NCBI RefSeq assembly: GCF_932526225.1
Contig: NC_064043.1
Span: 14,382,085 to 14,446,084, forward strand
Origin: Nematostella vectensis
Lineage: Eukaryota; Cnidaria; Anthozoa; Actiniaria; Edwardsiidae
Direction of reading: 5' to 3'
Length of the DNA: 64,000 nucleotides
In this document: positions 1 through 10,484 of the stretch, in pieces
Layout of the letters: each line of letters opens with the position of its first letter
Numbering within the stretch: the stretch's first letter is position 1
Program-made: the position numbers and the translations under genes
The notes under the pieces: model-generated
Seen by the model: the letters and a program-made list of their open reading frames with translations, nothing else
Database searches by the model: none
Told to the model about the DNA's origin: nothing

Positions 1-850
1 CACATAACCTGCGCAAACCATTCCCGTTAACCATCCTGTCCTAAGCTATGGCGAAGCTACCCGTTCAGTACAATGCCGTGAGTGTTTAAGCCAACCTTGT
101 AGTCATATGTTTGTCTCTCAAACATTTCCCCTCAATATCCCTCTTTATTATATGTATTCAATCCCCAAGGTTGAAGAATTGTTTTACTTTGACTATACAC
201 AAAACCCTGCCTTCTCTATTGTTAAAAGTTTGGCTAAACACAAGCCCTTTCCTAACCCTCTTCTCAGCTCTCTGCTACACGTTGTGGAATACATTGACCA
301 AGCATCCAAACGACTGTAGGACTCACAAATATAACAGAATACCAGATAGAATGGAACGGAATCCGGACACCCTTGGAAGAACGAATTGAAAGTAATGCTA
401 ATTGACTAAATGAATTCAAGGTACAAGCAATACGTGTAATGTATTTTATACCATGCACTCGCGGTGCGGCCACCACTAGGCTGACTTTTCCAACAAATGG
501 AATATATGATAGGTAAATAGTAGGAAATCCTGTAATTTGTTATTATATTTTGTAGAGTATAATATTTTTTCATGCTGTGGTGCGACAGAAATCCACGGTT
601 CTGTGATTAAATTCATGGGAACCAAATTAAATGAGCTGCGCCTGCTTACAATGCTTTTATGGGGGAGAGGGAGGGGGGAATTGACCCTACATTAACAAAC
701 CCTCTGGCATTGAATGTAAAATTATTACCAATAGCCTCCTTTTGGAGCCTCAAATAATGTTGATCATCCCTCCAAAAATAACACTTCCGATTTCTGTGCT
801 CAAATGGAAGCACTTGCAGCCTGGATGAGGCCAAGCTCATTTAGCCAAGA

Positions 851-950
851 GAGGTTTAGCCAACTCAACTTCTTAGAGGTTTAGCCAACTCAACTTCTAA
901 GAGGTTTAGCCAACTCAACTTCTTAGAGGTTAAGCCAACTCAACTTCTTA
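851..950. repeat. Tandem repeat, 4 x 25 bp
   Basis: Four near-identical 25-bp units beginning GAGGTTTAGCCAACTCAACT run head to tail; units differ by one or two bases. They sit in non-coding DNA and have no visible coding role. Confidence 0.85.
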
Positions 951-2308
951 TGACCCTCAAACTTTGGGCTGCAATGCACTGTCATTTCACCACTGTGCCC
1001 TAAAATCCAAATTCTGACTTTTGAACTCAGGTGATGATACAGAGTTTGCCTTAATTCGAACATGGTGTCCGAGTTGATTTCTTTCTCCTGTGTTTTCAGT
1101 CTTTGATGCCCAGTCGAGCTTTTTCCCAATGTGGCTTAGCCCACTCCCCAACTTCTCACCCCGATTAGCCATAAGGCAGCGCGTAGCCCAAGTTACATGC
1201 TATTGACAAACGTACTACATAGAAGCGCGGAAACTAATAGATAGAAGCACATGTGTCGTGTCTGCAACCCAGTGGTCTAGCTCTATGGACATGAAACGAC
1301 TCTCCATCCCCATAGTGTTGCTAAGGGCGAGTCGAGGGGGAGGGGGAGACGAGTTGTCACTTGAGGTAATGGGTGGTATTTAGGTAGTTATTTAAAGGTC
1401 TTATGTTATTCATTATTGTTTAGGGGTGTTCAAAGGGAGACACATTCTATTATTATTATATTTTTTTGTAAATACAAAACAAATAAAAAATGTATATTAA
1501 AAAAAAACTAGGGAAGTTTTAATTTTAGAAATAATGACAAACTATTTTTTTTTCAATTCTTTTCTCATTTCCAAACAATTATTTTTATGCGATTTACCCA
1601 GATCTTTACATTTTTCCTGTGGAAAACATTGTATGTATATTTATGAGGTTTTGACTCCTGCTGGCACCTCAACACCAACCGTCCCATGAACTGGACTCAT
1701 TATTTTTCTAATCGAAAGAACTGTTGAGGTGGCGGGTTATTGTACTGGGACTATATTTTTGTATTCATTTAAATAAATCGGGATGAGTGACAATTCTATA
1801 ACCCCTCCCCTCCCCCCATGACTACTTGCACCATTCTACATGCTGGATAAACTAGTCCCCGCCCAATCAAATTTAGACCAATCCGAGGGAGCGTACAGAG
1901 TTGGGGGAATTGCTATGTGATCAGTTAGAAATGTTCTCTAGGGCTAGTCTAGTACTACTGCGGCTCACACGACTTCATGCGTTTACTATAGAATCTGTAA
2001 GTGTCTTAAATGATGAGTAAAATATCGAATGGCATTGGAATCAGTTGTTGGACTGTTTATTGGGAGGCTCACCACATTTACATTAATATTTATTTTAGGA
2101 GCAAATATAACACACATGGACCCCTTAAATTACTGTATCCCCAAACCTAAACCGAAGCTATGTATACCACGTTTAATACAGATGGCAAATACACAGTAAA
2201 CCCCACCAAAATAAAACCTTACAATACAACAGATTCAATGTTCTTTATTCAAGAGGGTGTACGACCTAATCAAAGTATTTTAACCCTTTGCCTATTGGGA
2301 AAAAAGCT

Positions 2309-2465
2309 GTGACTGAGGCTAAAGTCATCGTCGTATTATCCATGAGCCGTATTCAATGCAAATGCGTGAATATGAAGATGAAACAATCGACTCGATTCAT
2401 TTGCATGCATTTGCATTGAATACGGCTCATGGATAATACGACGTTTGAACTTAGCCTGAGTTCTA
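2309..2465. repeat. Foldback (long inverted repeat), likely MITE-like
   Basis: Positions 2329-2365 and 2407-2443 are perfect 37-bp reverse complements separated by 41 bp. Pairing continues imperfectly outward (GAGGCTAAAGT on the left against CAGGCTAAGTT read from the right), giving arms of about 55 bp. This structure is typical of snapback or MITE DNA elements. I see no transposase and no convincing target-site duplication. Confidence 0.75.
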
Positions 2466-2620
2466 GAAAATGCTGATTCTAAAGAAGCCAATGACGCCGC
2501 CATTCTATGCTCCCGCTCAAAGCCGAGTCACACAGCTAATACAAGCAAGTGACTGAAAAACTTTCAATCAAGTATCATTGTTAAAGTATCTATTTTCAAT
2601 CGTGGATGGTTATTTTGATG

Positions 2621-2626
2621 TTTATT
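2621..2626 (-). terminator. Candidate polyadenylation signal of the MPEG1-like gene
   Basis: The minus strand reads AATAAA here, about 175 bp downstream of the MPEG1-like stop codon. It is the nearest canonical signal I found in that direction. Position and motif are the only evidence. Confidence 0.45.
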
Positions 2627-2800
2627 TTTAATGATAAACAATAACAAAGGAGTGGGCCAGCCCCTAAAAGCTGAATGATTACCGTGAAGAAGATAGGGAC
2701 ATACGGCTTCCGCGCGCTTAATCTCAGAACCAATCAGAAATCATTCGTTGCAGCGCCCGCTAGGAAGAAAACCAATATACATATATATTGATGGTCGTAT

Positions 2801-3110
2801 TCACACGCCTCTGTCGCTGGTTCCATCCGTTACGGTACCATACCCCATAGAGAGAGGCTCGGTCAAACCTCTGCTGTCTCTCTTCACGCTCTTGTGACGT
2901 CGCAATCCAATCACCATGACAACGATGACTAAGCCAGCCAATGCCGTGACGCCAAATGTTAGCCCGGCCGCGGCCCCCGCGGTCAGGCCATCCCCAGTGG
3001 CCCCAGTGGAGCTCTGGGAAGACTTCTGTTCCTTTGGTAGCAAGGGTGGGGGCAAGCCAACGATGGCGGGGCCGTGGGTGTTGATACCGGAAGTGTAGTC
3101 CGCCACCGAA
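2801..3110 (-). CDS. MPEG1: MPEG1-like exon 3 (TM helix and tail)
   Basis: The acceptor is ATTTAG|TTCGGT. The exon encodes a Ser/Thr/Pro-rich stem, a Gly/Ala/Val-rich TM helix (ending VIVVMVIGL) and a tail that opens RRHKSVKR, then the stop. The upstream ATG at 3121 belongs to the intron and is not used. Confidence 0.88.
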
Positions 3111-6100
3111 CTAAATGACATGAAAGTGGGGATGCTGGATTAGAGATCTTGCACACCATCAACATAATAATTTCCGTTTAGGGCATTCCAATAAATCGGA
3201 GGTTTGTTTCCGCCTATCTTTTATTTTCTTATGAAAACACTGAAATGGAGATCCCTTTTATAAGTGCTATGGTGGACGTCCTTGGATAATGAGTGGTCGC
3301 AAGCTGGTCGCGCTTAAGTACTAAGTGGTCGCGCTTGAATACTAAGGGTCGCAAGTTAGTCGCGCTTGTAAACAAAGTGGTCGCAAGCTAGTCGCACTTG
3401 GATACTAAGTGGTCGCAAGTTAGTCACGCTTGGATTCTAGGTGGTCGCAAGTAAGTCGCGCTTGGATACTAAGGGGTCGCAAGTTTGTCGCGCTTGGATA
3501 CTAAGGGGTCGCAAGTTAGTCTCGCTCGGATACTATGGTGTCGCAAGTTAGTCGCGCTTGGATACTAAGTGGTCGCAAGCTAGTTGTGCTTGAATACTAA
3601 GGGTCGCAAGTTAGTCGCGCTTGTAAACAAAGTGGTCGCAATTTAGTCGCACTTGGATACTAAGTGGTCGCAAGCTAGTCACGCTTAGATTCTAAGTGGT
3701 CGCAAGTAAGTCGCGCTTGAATACTAAGGGTCGCAAGTTAGTCACGCTTAGATTCTAAGTGGTCGCAAGTAAGTCGCGCTTGAATACTAAGGGTCGCAAG
3801 TTAGTCGCGCTTGGATACTAATTAGTCGCAAGTTAGTCACGCTTGGATACAAAGTGGCCGCAGCTAAGTGGTCACAAGTTAGTCTCGCTTGAATACTAAG
3901 GGTCGCAAGTTAGTCGCGCTTGGATAGTGGTTTCTTTGCGCGCTGTTGGCAAAAAGTTCACGTTATGTCTTTCGCGTTATGAATTTGAGAGAGTTTGTTT
4001 TAACTTTACTATAGCCACCGTAAAGGATAAAAAGAACATAAATAGTCTGCTTAGCAGCTGCGCGCGTAACACTAATCGCGGCTACTAAGCAGACTAGAAC
4101 ATCAACAACGTCTAAAATATGGTCACCATTTCAGCATCTTATCGCCATCATCATCCCCCTTTTAATCACCATCATCATCTTCTCGTCACCATCATCATAC
4201 TACTCTACCATCATCCCATAGTCACCATAATCATCTTAATCTTAATCGCCCTTTTAATCGTCATCATCATTTTTTTCACACCATCATCATACTACTTTTA
4301 ATCACCATTATCTTCTCATCACCATCATCATCTTCCTCTTTACCACCATTATCTCATCGCCATCATCACCCCCTCCTCTTTACCACCATGATCATTTCAT
4401 CACAAACAGCATCTTCAACATCATCCTCATCATCATCACCTTTTTGTAGCAAGAAGCCACTGTGGCATGTTTCCAGCGCGTTTGAACCAGATCTGGCCGG
4501 TATCTTCATTCACAAGAAGCATGGGCACAGAGTAGTTATACACTGCGGGTGGACTGAGGTACGGCGGTCTCCTCACTATCGGTAGACCTTGCAGGTTAAA
4601 CACGTTGGATTTGACGCAGTACTGTATCTCGCAGTTCGCCTCGATGGCCCCAAGGTGCTGAGAAAAGCCTGTCGGGCATCCTTTGGGCCAGCCCTGCGTT
4701 CCTGATTGGCTTACAAACAGTGAGAGGCCTGAGAGAGAGAGGGCAATAAGAGTTTATACCAAGGGACCGTGTTGCATATGTTTGAAGGCTGGGGGGGGGG
4801 CTACACTATAAAGAACACTGCCCCCCTTCCCTCATATGCATGCCCCCCCTGAGCAAGAAGAGCCTGTGATAGAGGAGATGACAAACTTATACCAGTAGTA
4901 TAACCTCCGTGTGGGTTTCAAGATTTCCTTGGGGTTAATTTTAAGATCTATAATCATAAAACTTTTGAAGTCTGTTCACCATTGGTTCAAAAATGACTGA
5001 ATGTTCTACTTAGCACATTGACCCCTCAACCGGCCTGTACCGGCTTTGGGAAGTACCCACAACCCAAAAAATTCATAAATGCAAAATAAACACAACAAGA
5101 TCAAGATACTCAGGCATCAGTCTAAGGGATAAATGGTCTTGCAGATATGCATCCAACCAAGGTGTTGGCATCTACTCTTAAGCCAAATAATAGCACAGGT
5201 TCTTTGACAAATCTCAAATCGAACAAGGAGAGAAAAGCAGAATCACCCCTCTCAATAAAACGCTCAAAATACCAGACAAGGGAGAGAGATCAGCAAACAC
5301 AGCTCAAGACACAAATAGATACCTTTATTCTGATCCTCCAGGTACATTTCCAAGGCCTCAAAACACAATGTCCACTCCTTGAAGGATTTTACAACCACGA
5401 AGATGTCTTTACGTATTGCAAAGCATTCTGGGAGATCCAGGGGAAAATTCACGAGGGGAGGGCCAGTCAACACTCCTCTCTCCAAAGTCAAATGGTTTTT
5501 TAGAAGTCTTTTCACCCCGAAGCCAAACAAATCAATTCCAGCTCATACAGACCCAGAATAGCAGTGTAAACAATTTTGGAATCAATTTGGTTTCTGAAAA
5601 GACAGCATTCAGGAGAGCTGTGGTGATTCATTAGAAAATTATTTTCTCATCCAGGCAAAGCCAAACGAGAAAAAATCATCATGAATCCACCTTTGCTTGC
5701 ATATATCCATAAGCAAAGCACTCAATTATGCCCCAAAAGACTTCATGATGTCCTGAGACACTCTCCTAATATGCTCATAGCTGTATTTTTGATGAAAAAT
5801 ACAAGCAACCACCAACTTGTGCTGGCTTCAGCACAACGACGAGGGATTAAAAGTGGGGGCCGCAAAGCACTGTTGGAAAGCTTGGATACCGCTGACTAGG
5901 TGCAGGTGTTTGACTTTGACGGGCTGTATAAAACTCAGAATAGGGGGGGAGGTATCTGTTTTCAGTCTGTTTTTTGTAAATTCAGCTCAAAAAAAGCCTG
6001 GAGTCAATGGGTTAAACTTGAGGCTAAACTCAGAGGTATTATAGATGAATGCGGCACAGGGCTAACAGAGTAGATCATACCTTTATCACCAGTAGGAGGT

Positions 6101-7710
6101 TTCTTAAAAGCAAGCGGATTCCCCGCGTTGCAGCTAAAGAACCCTCCAAAAGGCAGTGACTGCTGGTAGCCCAGCTCATAATCGTCGCTGACGCACACTT
6201 TCATAGTCGCACCGAATTTCAACGCGTAGAACTTAAGGGGGCAGCTATGGTCTTGAGTGAGTGGGTTCTTCAAAACATCACTATACAGACCCCCAAATAG
6301 GTACCCGCTATTCGCCGGGACCGCGCTCTTAGCCACACACCAGTAGGTAGAGAAGCTACCGAAGCCACACTGGACAGAGCAGCGCTTGAAAAACAGCCAC
6401 ACACGATGGCAATCTTTGTGGCAGCTCTGAGGGGTGCGACCTTGGTGCACCAGCACAGGCTCATATCCCGGGGTGCAGGTGTAGTCGGCTGTCAGTGGGT
6501 TTTTCTGAGCCAGGGGGGCACAAGGGTCACTACTGGGTGAGCCATCCGTTTGGCACGTCTGGTAAACGCCGCCAAAGGTATAGTTATTAGTCGGGCTTTG
6601 ACACGAGCCGTCATCCATGTTTGCTTGGAAACTGAAGTTGGGTGAGTCCATCTTGGTGCAACCTTTGATGGTATTGTGAATGTAGTATTGCTTGATGGCG
6701 TTCTTAACTACAGCCGCTAGCTGGAAGGTCGCTTGTTCGCATAGCTCGGGTAGACTTCCCGGTGTGATTGTATAATGTAATGGATCCCCAGATCGATCGA
6801 CAGCTACTAGCTCATCCAACATCTTATCCTCCCATTCATTGATCGTGAAGTTCACTCGGAATGGCGGTCCGCCATACGTATATGTCGTGGAATACACAGT
6901 TGCTTTTGTGTACTCATCCAAGGTCTTAGTATCCGTGGATTTACTGTAGCTTCCTGAAGCTCCGAAAAAGTGAAAGAATGAGGCGCTTGCAGATGCTGTT
7001 ATCTTGCTTTTGTCCTCATTGCTATCCGCCACGAATTTCTTTGTGAGATGATCTACTTTGGCGAGCACAGCGCCGGCATCCACACTTGAGACGTAATGCG
7101 TACCAAAGTCACGAACCAGAACCTGCGCTAGAAAGCTAGCATACGCGGTATTGTTATGCTGCAAATGCGACGCAATTTCCAAAAGTCGATCTTTGAATGC
7201 GGGTTGCAGAGGGCTATCTGGCTGGAGTTTAGCTGTGTAGAGGACGTGTCGTAATTGCACACGGGTTGTGACCGTCTTGTCCTCTACTTGATGCTTCTTG
7301 ACCGATTCATACTCTGAGCTGAACGACCCACTCACACTACCGAACCCGAAACTAGCCTTGGCCTCCGCATTGATCGACTTGGTTGTAGTGGACGAGTAGT
7401 TGTTCCAGTGGTCGTAAAATTCCGCAAATGTGTTGACTTTGCTCTTCTTCACCGGATACAGAAACACATTATCGGGGATGAGGAACTTTCCATCGTCTGA
7501 GCTTCTGCAGAGCGAGTAATTCATGGCGGAAACTGCCCCCATATGCAGGTTTCGAAGGTTATCCCATCCTCCCCCTGGCAGAACCTCAAAGCGGAAGATT
7601 CCATTACCAAGCGGGCAATTTCTCGGGTCGCCAACCGGGTATTGGGAACCATTATTTGCGATTGCCTTGCAGATACATATCAGCAAAAGAAATACCCCTT
7701 TAAAAGCCAT
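2801..7710 (-). CDS. MPEG1: Macrophage-expressed gene 1 / perforin-2-like MACPF protein (3 exons)
   Basis: Coding exons are complement(6081..7710), complement(4440..4728) and complement(2801..3110), 2,229 nt for 742 aa, close to the usual length of about 700 aa. All junctions are GT-AG and keep frame (phase 1, then phase 2). The order is signal peptide (about 1-18), MACPF domain (about 50-350) with signature FGTHYVSSVDAGA near 202-214, a Cys-rich region typical of MPEG1 proteins, a Ser/Thr stretch, one TM helix (about 686-709) and a basic cytoplasmic tail of about 33 residues. In the family this is an endosomal pore-forming effector against engulfed bacteria; the TM anchor separates it from soluble perforin. 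The start is chosen because the signal peptide follows directly. Intron 1 carries a MITE and intron 2 a minisatellite. Upstream there is an ISRE and a possible TATA box. Confidence 0.92.
3291..3927. repeat. Minisatellite of about 32 bp in MPEG1 intron 2
   Basis: About 20 imperfect units built on GGTCGCAAGTTAGTCGCGCT plus a GGATACTAAGT-type tail, with 30-32 bp spacing. Units vary by point changes (cgc/cac, ttagtc/ctagtc/taagtc). The array lies wholly inside the intron, about 180 bp from the exon 3 acceptor. Confidence 0.9.
4119..4439. repeat. Degenerate CAT/ATC simple repeat in MPEG1 intron 2
   Basis: Trinucleotide-rich low-complexity DNA (catcatcat, with runs of caccat). It reaches the exon 2 donor: the donor's GTGATGATG is itself part of the repeat read on the minus strand. 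Open frames here (His- and Ile-rich) are artefacts of the repeat. Confidence 0.8.
4440..4728 (-). CDS. MPEG1: MPEG1-like exon 2
   Basis: The acceptor follows a CT-rich tract (tctctctctctcag) and the donor is AAAAG|GTGATG. The exon joins exon 1 in phase 1 and exon 3 in phase 2. Recognisable family text includes CPTGFSQHLGAIEANCEIQY and IQYCVKSNVF, matching the conserved Cys-containing segment that precedes the membrane stem in MPEG1 proteins. It has no Met, so a simple ORF scan misses it. Confidence 0.88.
5010..6015 (-). mobile_element. piggyBac-like non-autonomous element (MITE), copy 1
   Basis: About 1 kb inside MPEG1 intron 1, similar along its length to the inverse-orientation copy at 50509-51417. 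The right end reads ...CAATGGG|TTAA (6012-6015) and the left end TTAG|CACATTGACCCC (from 5010). On the minus strand the ends pair as CCCATTGACTCC against CACATTGACCCC, a 12-bp terminal inverted repeat with two mismatches. TTAA flanks and CCC-starting ends are hallmarks of piggyBac insertion. No transposase frame is present; the open frames inside are not conserved between copies. The left TTAA has decayed to TTAG. Confidence 0.8.
6081..7710 (-). CDS. MPEG1: MPEG1-like exon 1 (signal peptide, MACPF, Cys-rich region)
   Basis: 543 codons plus one base. The donor is AAAG|GTATGA at 6081/6080; the frame stays open past the donor to 6004 but loses similarity. It carries the signal peptide, the MACPF domain and many cysteines after residue 350. 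Confidence 0.92.
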
Positions 7711-7768
7711 AGCTTTACAGTGTTACGCTTCCCTGGAGAATATGAATGGCCCTTAACCCTGCACTAGA

Positions 7769-7773
7769 TTATA
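7769..7773 (-). promoter_or_regulatory. Possible TATA box of the MPEG1-like gene
   Basis: The minus strand reads TATAA about 60 bp upstream of the ATG and about 37 bp downstream of the ISRE. Spacing is plausible for a short 5' UTR, but the motif alone is weak evidence in AT-rich DNA. Confidence 0.35.
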
Positions 7774-7809
7774 CTAACGGGATTAATCATGTGATCATGT
7801 GTCGCGTGA

Positions 7810-7826
7810 TTTCACTTTCACTTTCG
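7810..7826 (-). promoter_or_regulatory. ISRE / IRF-binding element upstream of MPEG1
   Basis: The minus strand reads CGAAAGTGAAAGTGAAA: three GAAA cores at 6-bp spacing, the consensus bound by interferon-regulatory-factor dimers. It is 100 bp upstream of the MPEG1-like ATG and in the same orientation. Vertebrate MPEG1 is a myeloid gene with IRF-type control, so the placement makes biological sense. That it is used in this animal is inferred. Confidence 0.6.
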
Positions 7827-8552
7827 TTACAGAAGTGTTACAGCTGTTGACAAGCGAAATAAATCGGCCTCATTTGGCACTTATTAAGCTCATATATTAC
7901 AAGAGCAAAACGCACCATCGAAAAATTCGCCGTGGCTATAGTACGAAAATAATTTCGGGCCAAGCTGGTTTTTAAGTTCTAGGAAGTCATCGTGCTTTCA
8001 TGGCAACCAGGAAAAGATGAAAACGGGTAATCCACTGTGAAAGCGAAATATCTGTTGAACTACTGGTCAATCAGAGAGAGGGTATTCCCCTTGTTAAGGG
8101 GGGTTCCCCGAGGAAGTGGAAAATTAAAATGCTGGTCTTCTGATTCCTTTACTTTACACTAAAGAAGACAAGTTTTTTTTTTCACCTAGCAAGTCTAGGT
8201 GTATTTCTTTTATTTACATAAAAAATTATGGAATAAAAATACTGGAATAATGTTTGCATTATCTGAAAGTCAGATACTAGCAACTGCAAGTTTTAACATT
8301 GATTTAATAATAGTTTATTATTGTATTTGAATTTAATTTATGTCTGGCAAAGCAATACACTGGTCCGACAGCGGCCGATGTGTATAGCTTGTGTTGAAAT
8401 AAAACAGTTAAAAAGCAGATATAAATAGGGGGAGTCTCGGTCATTCCCTTGTATTTTTAGAGAAACACCAGGGAAAAAGCCTCTGTTAGCAGTTTGAGTT
8501 TATCGGAATCTCCCTGTACTTTCCGTCCAAACCGTAAATTCTACACTCTGCG
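7827..8552. other. Intergenic region between the GPCR and MPEG1-like genes
   Basis: AT-rich, with no coding signal. On the minus strand it contains AATAAA at 8209-8214, which could serve the GPCR transcript. At 8183-8201 there is a short perfect hairpin (CACCTAG, five-base loop, CTAGGTG) of unknown meaning. Confidence 0.5.
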
Positions 8553-9638
8553 CTATCTGCGGGTGGATAGTTCCATTACCGCGGTTACATGTTGCCTGCA
8601 TCGGCTACCAACCGCTGCGAATGTAGCCCTGACCCCCGCTCGAATCTCTCCCATGCGAAGGCAATACACGATAGGGTTCAAGAACGAGTTCAAATACACT
8701 ATAGATGTAGAAATAGCCATAAGGGTTATGTAAACCTCGGCGGGTATGCCAAATGCGAAAACGAGTGCACTTACAGCGAAGGGAACGTAACAGATGAGTA
8801 ATAACCCGAAAATTAAGCATAAGGTAATCATTGACTTTTTGAACTTTGTGAGTCCTACTGCAGTGATGCTCCCTGATATACCTTGCGAGGCGATTTGCAG
8901 GGTGTGGCGACGTAAGGTGATGGCGATTTTAAGATTACAGTGAACGACGATTACGACTGTCACGATCAAAAGAGAGTAAACTTTTATCACAATCTTTAAT
9001 TCTAGAGTAAATCGAAATATGACCATTGAAGTCGCGAAAATCCAAACGAAAAACGCTATGAGCATTGTTCGACGTATGGTGACGACTTGATTATAGCGAA
9101 GGTGAAGGCTTATGGCTTGGTACCTCTCTACAGAAATAGTCACGAGGAAAAAGTACGACGTAGAAGCGAAGAGTGTGCCAAAGATATCTGCAATCAACCC
9201 ACTTTTACAATATATCGAGAGAGCTGAATTCCATGCATCCGATAACCGTTCAAGTCGAAAGAGTCGAATTTCCATGGTCTTTTTGATGACATAAGGGGGG
9301 AGAGCCAGGACACCAACCCCGAAGTCAGACAGAGCAAGGTTGAATAGAAGGACAAAAGATGGAGTATGTAGCGAAGGCAAGCGCCATATGACCCACAGAA
9401 TAATCGCGTTGCACAGCGCAGTAGCCAAGGCAAGGGCGGAGTTGATGATATTACATACCACGTAGATTTTCTCTACGTACTCAATGTGACCGAAGTTTCT
9501 TCTACTTGTATGACAACTCACATTTTGCAAAGTTTCGTCGAGGAAAGAATTGCTATTATTAAAGAACTCCATTGACGCGAGAGAGCTTTGTACTGACGGT
9601 TCGCTAGAGGTTTGACGGAGTGTTACCGAAAGTGACAA
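8553..9638 (-). CDS. Class A (rhodopsin-type) G-protein-coupled receptor, orphan
   Basis: Single-exon, 361 aa, seven hydrophobic segments. The glycosylatable N-terminus has NNS and NVS sites. TM1 is near 58-85 with CNAIIL where most receptors have GN..V. TM2 carries LALSD (101-105). The E/DRY site is ERY (171-173) after TM3. TM6 has CYVP (283-286) instead of the usual CWxP. TM7 ends with NPIVY (321-325). These features place it in family A, but no ligand class can be read from sequence. The first Met is at 9638; Met23 (at 9572) is an equally plausible start because receptor N-termini vary. Intronless family A receptors are common in cnidarians. It is transcribed toward MPEG1, with its 5' side facing the megasatellite. 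Confidence 0.88.
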   Translation of the reverse strand: MSLSVTLRQTSSEPSVQSSLASMEFFNNSNSFLDETLQNVSCHTSRRNFGHIEYVEKIYVVCNIINSALALATALCNAIILWVIWRLPSLHTPSFVLLFNLALSDFGVGVLALPPYVIKKTMEIRLFRLERLSDAWNSALSIYCKSGLIADIFGTLFASTSYFFLVTISVERYQAISLHLRYNQVVTIRRTMLIAFFVWIFATSMVIFRFTLELKIVIKVYSLLIVTVVIVVHCNLKIAITLRRHTLQIASQGISGSITAVGLTKFKKSMITLCLIFGLLLICYVPFAVSALVFAFGIPAEVYITLMAISTSIVYLNSFLNPIVYCLRMGEIRAGVRATFAAVGSRCRQHVTAVMELSTRR

Positions 9639-10320
9639 TAAAGAAAGCGTGGCAACATGTTTGAGAAGCTTCTTAGTGTAAATAATTTTTAACGACGAAG
9701 CCGCCCGCTTGGTTGGCTAGGACAACATGGGAAACACTGTCTTTGACTAAATTAAGTAAAAGTCAACAAAATGGCAACAAAAAAGCCAGAGTGTCTTTAC
9801 GTCGCCGCATTGATGGAGAAGCCTAATAACACGCTTTTTAATCATTAGCAATTTTTAATTAACTTTATACAGTTTAGCTACCTCTACGCAAATACGTTCA
9901 TAAAAGAACTCGATGGCGGCACCTGGTCAGCAGAGTTAATTATTATACACTCTTCACTCACTAACCGATTTGTTTTATCTCATGAAATTGAAGCCCCGAG
10001 TGCAAGAGCGCCCTCTGACTTATCTGAGGGTTAAAGCGCATTCTCCTAGTTCCTGAGACCCTCGAGCATATCTGAAAGAGAATGTGGATAAGTCTGGGAA
10101 CGAGAATGCATTTCTAGTTTTTCCACTTTTATAATCAACCGTTAGAGAAAAATACCCCTGGGTTTCCGCAAAGATGAAGCTTTTTCTGGTAATTCGTCAG
10201 TTGATCCACCATACCCGTTGTCATGGAGCACATACAAGTTTTACAGTCCCCGTATATCCCCCCCGCATTCACAAAGCCAAGAGTTCCTACCTCTTGTCAT
10301 CCCCACGCCCCCCCCCTACT
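9639..10320. other. Intergenic: GPCR upstream region to the megasatellite edge
   Basis: No gene is seen. It presumably contains the GPCR promoter (minus strand). The last 80 bases become C-rich and show isolated array-like fragments (cccgtatatccccccc) before the regular units start at 10321. Confidence 0.5.
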
Positions 10321-10484
10321 GTATAACCGCACTCTATCCTACCCCCATATAACCGCACTCAACCCTACTCCCGTATAACCGCAGTCTACCCTCCCCCGTA
10401 CAACCGCACTCTACCCTCCCCCGCATAACCGCACTCTACCCTCCCCCCCCCCCCCCCGTATAACCGCACTTTTCCCTCCCCCCG

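Larger units (their letters stand above)
1..2620. other. Non-coding flank left of the MPEG1-like gene
   Basis: I see no convincing gene on either strand. The open frames are short (under 100 codons), lack recognisable domains and have no exon-like partners. The stretch is AT-rich around 1440-1600. It contains a short tandem repeat at 851-950 and a foldback at 2309-2465, both listed separately. It lies beyond the 3' end of the leftward-transcribed MPEG1-like gene. Confidence 0.6.

Noticed and set aside
1-2800. Small frames in the left flank
   Set aside because: Short, no recognisable domain, no exon partners; at the level expected by chance in AT-rich DNA.
4119-4301. Plus-strand His/Ile-rich open frame
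   Set aside because: It lies in CAT-rich simple repeat inside MPEG1 intron 2, with no homology.
5147-5634. Open frames within the left MITE
   Set aside because: They overlap on both strands, are not conserved in the second copy at 50509-51417 and have no transposase motifs.
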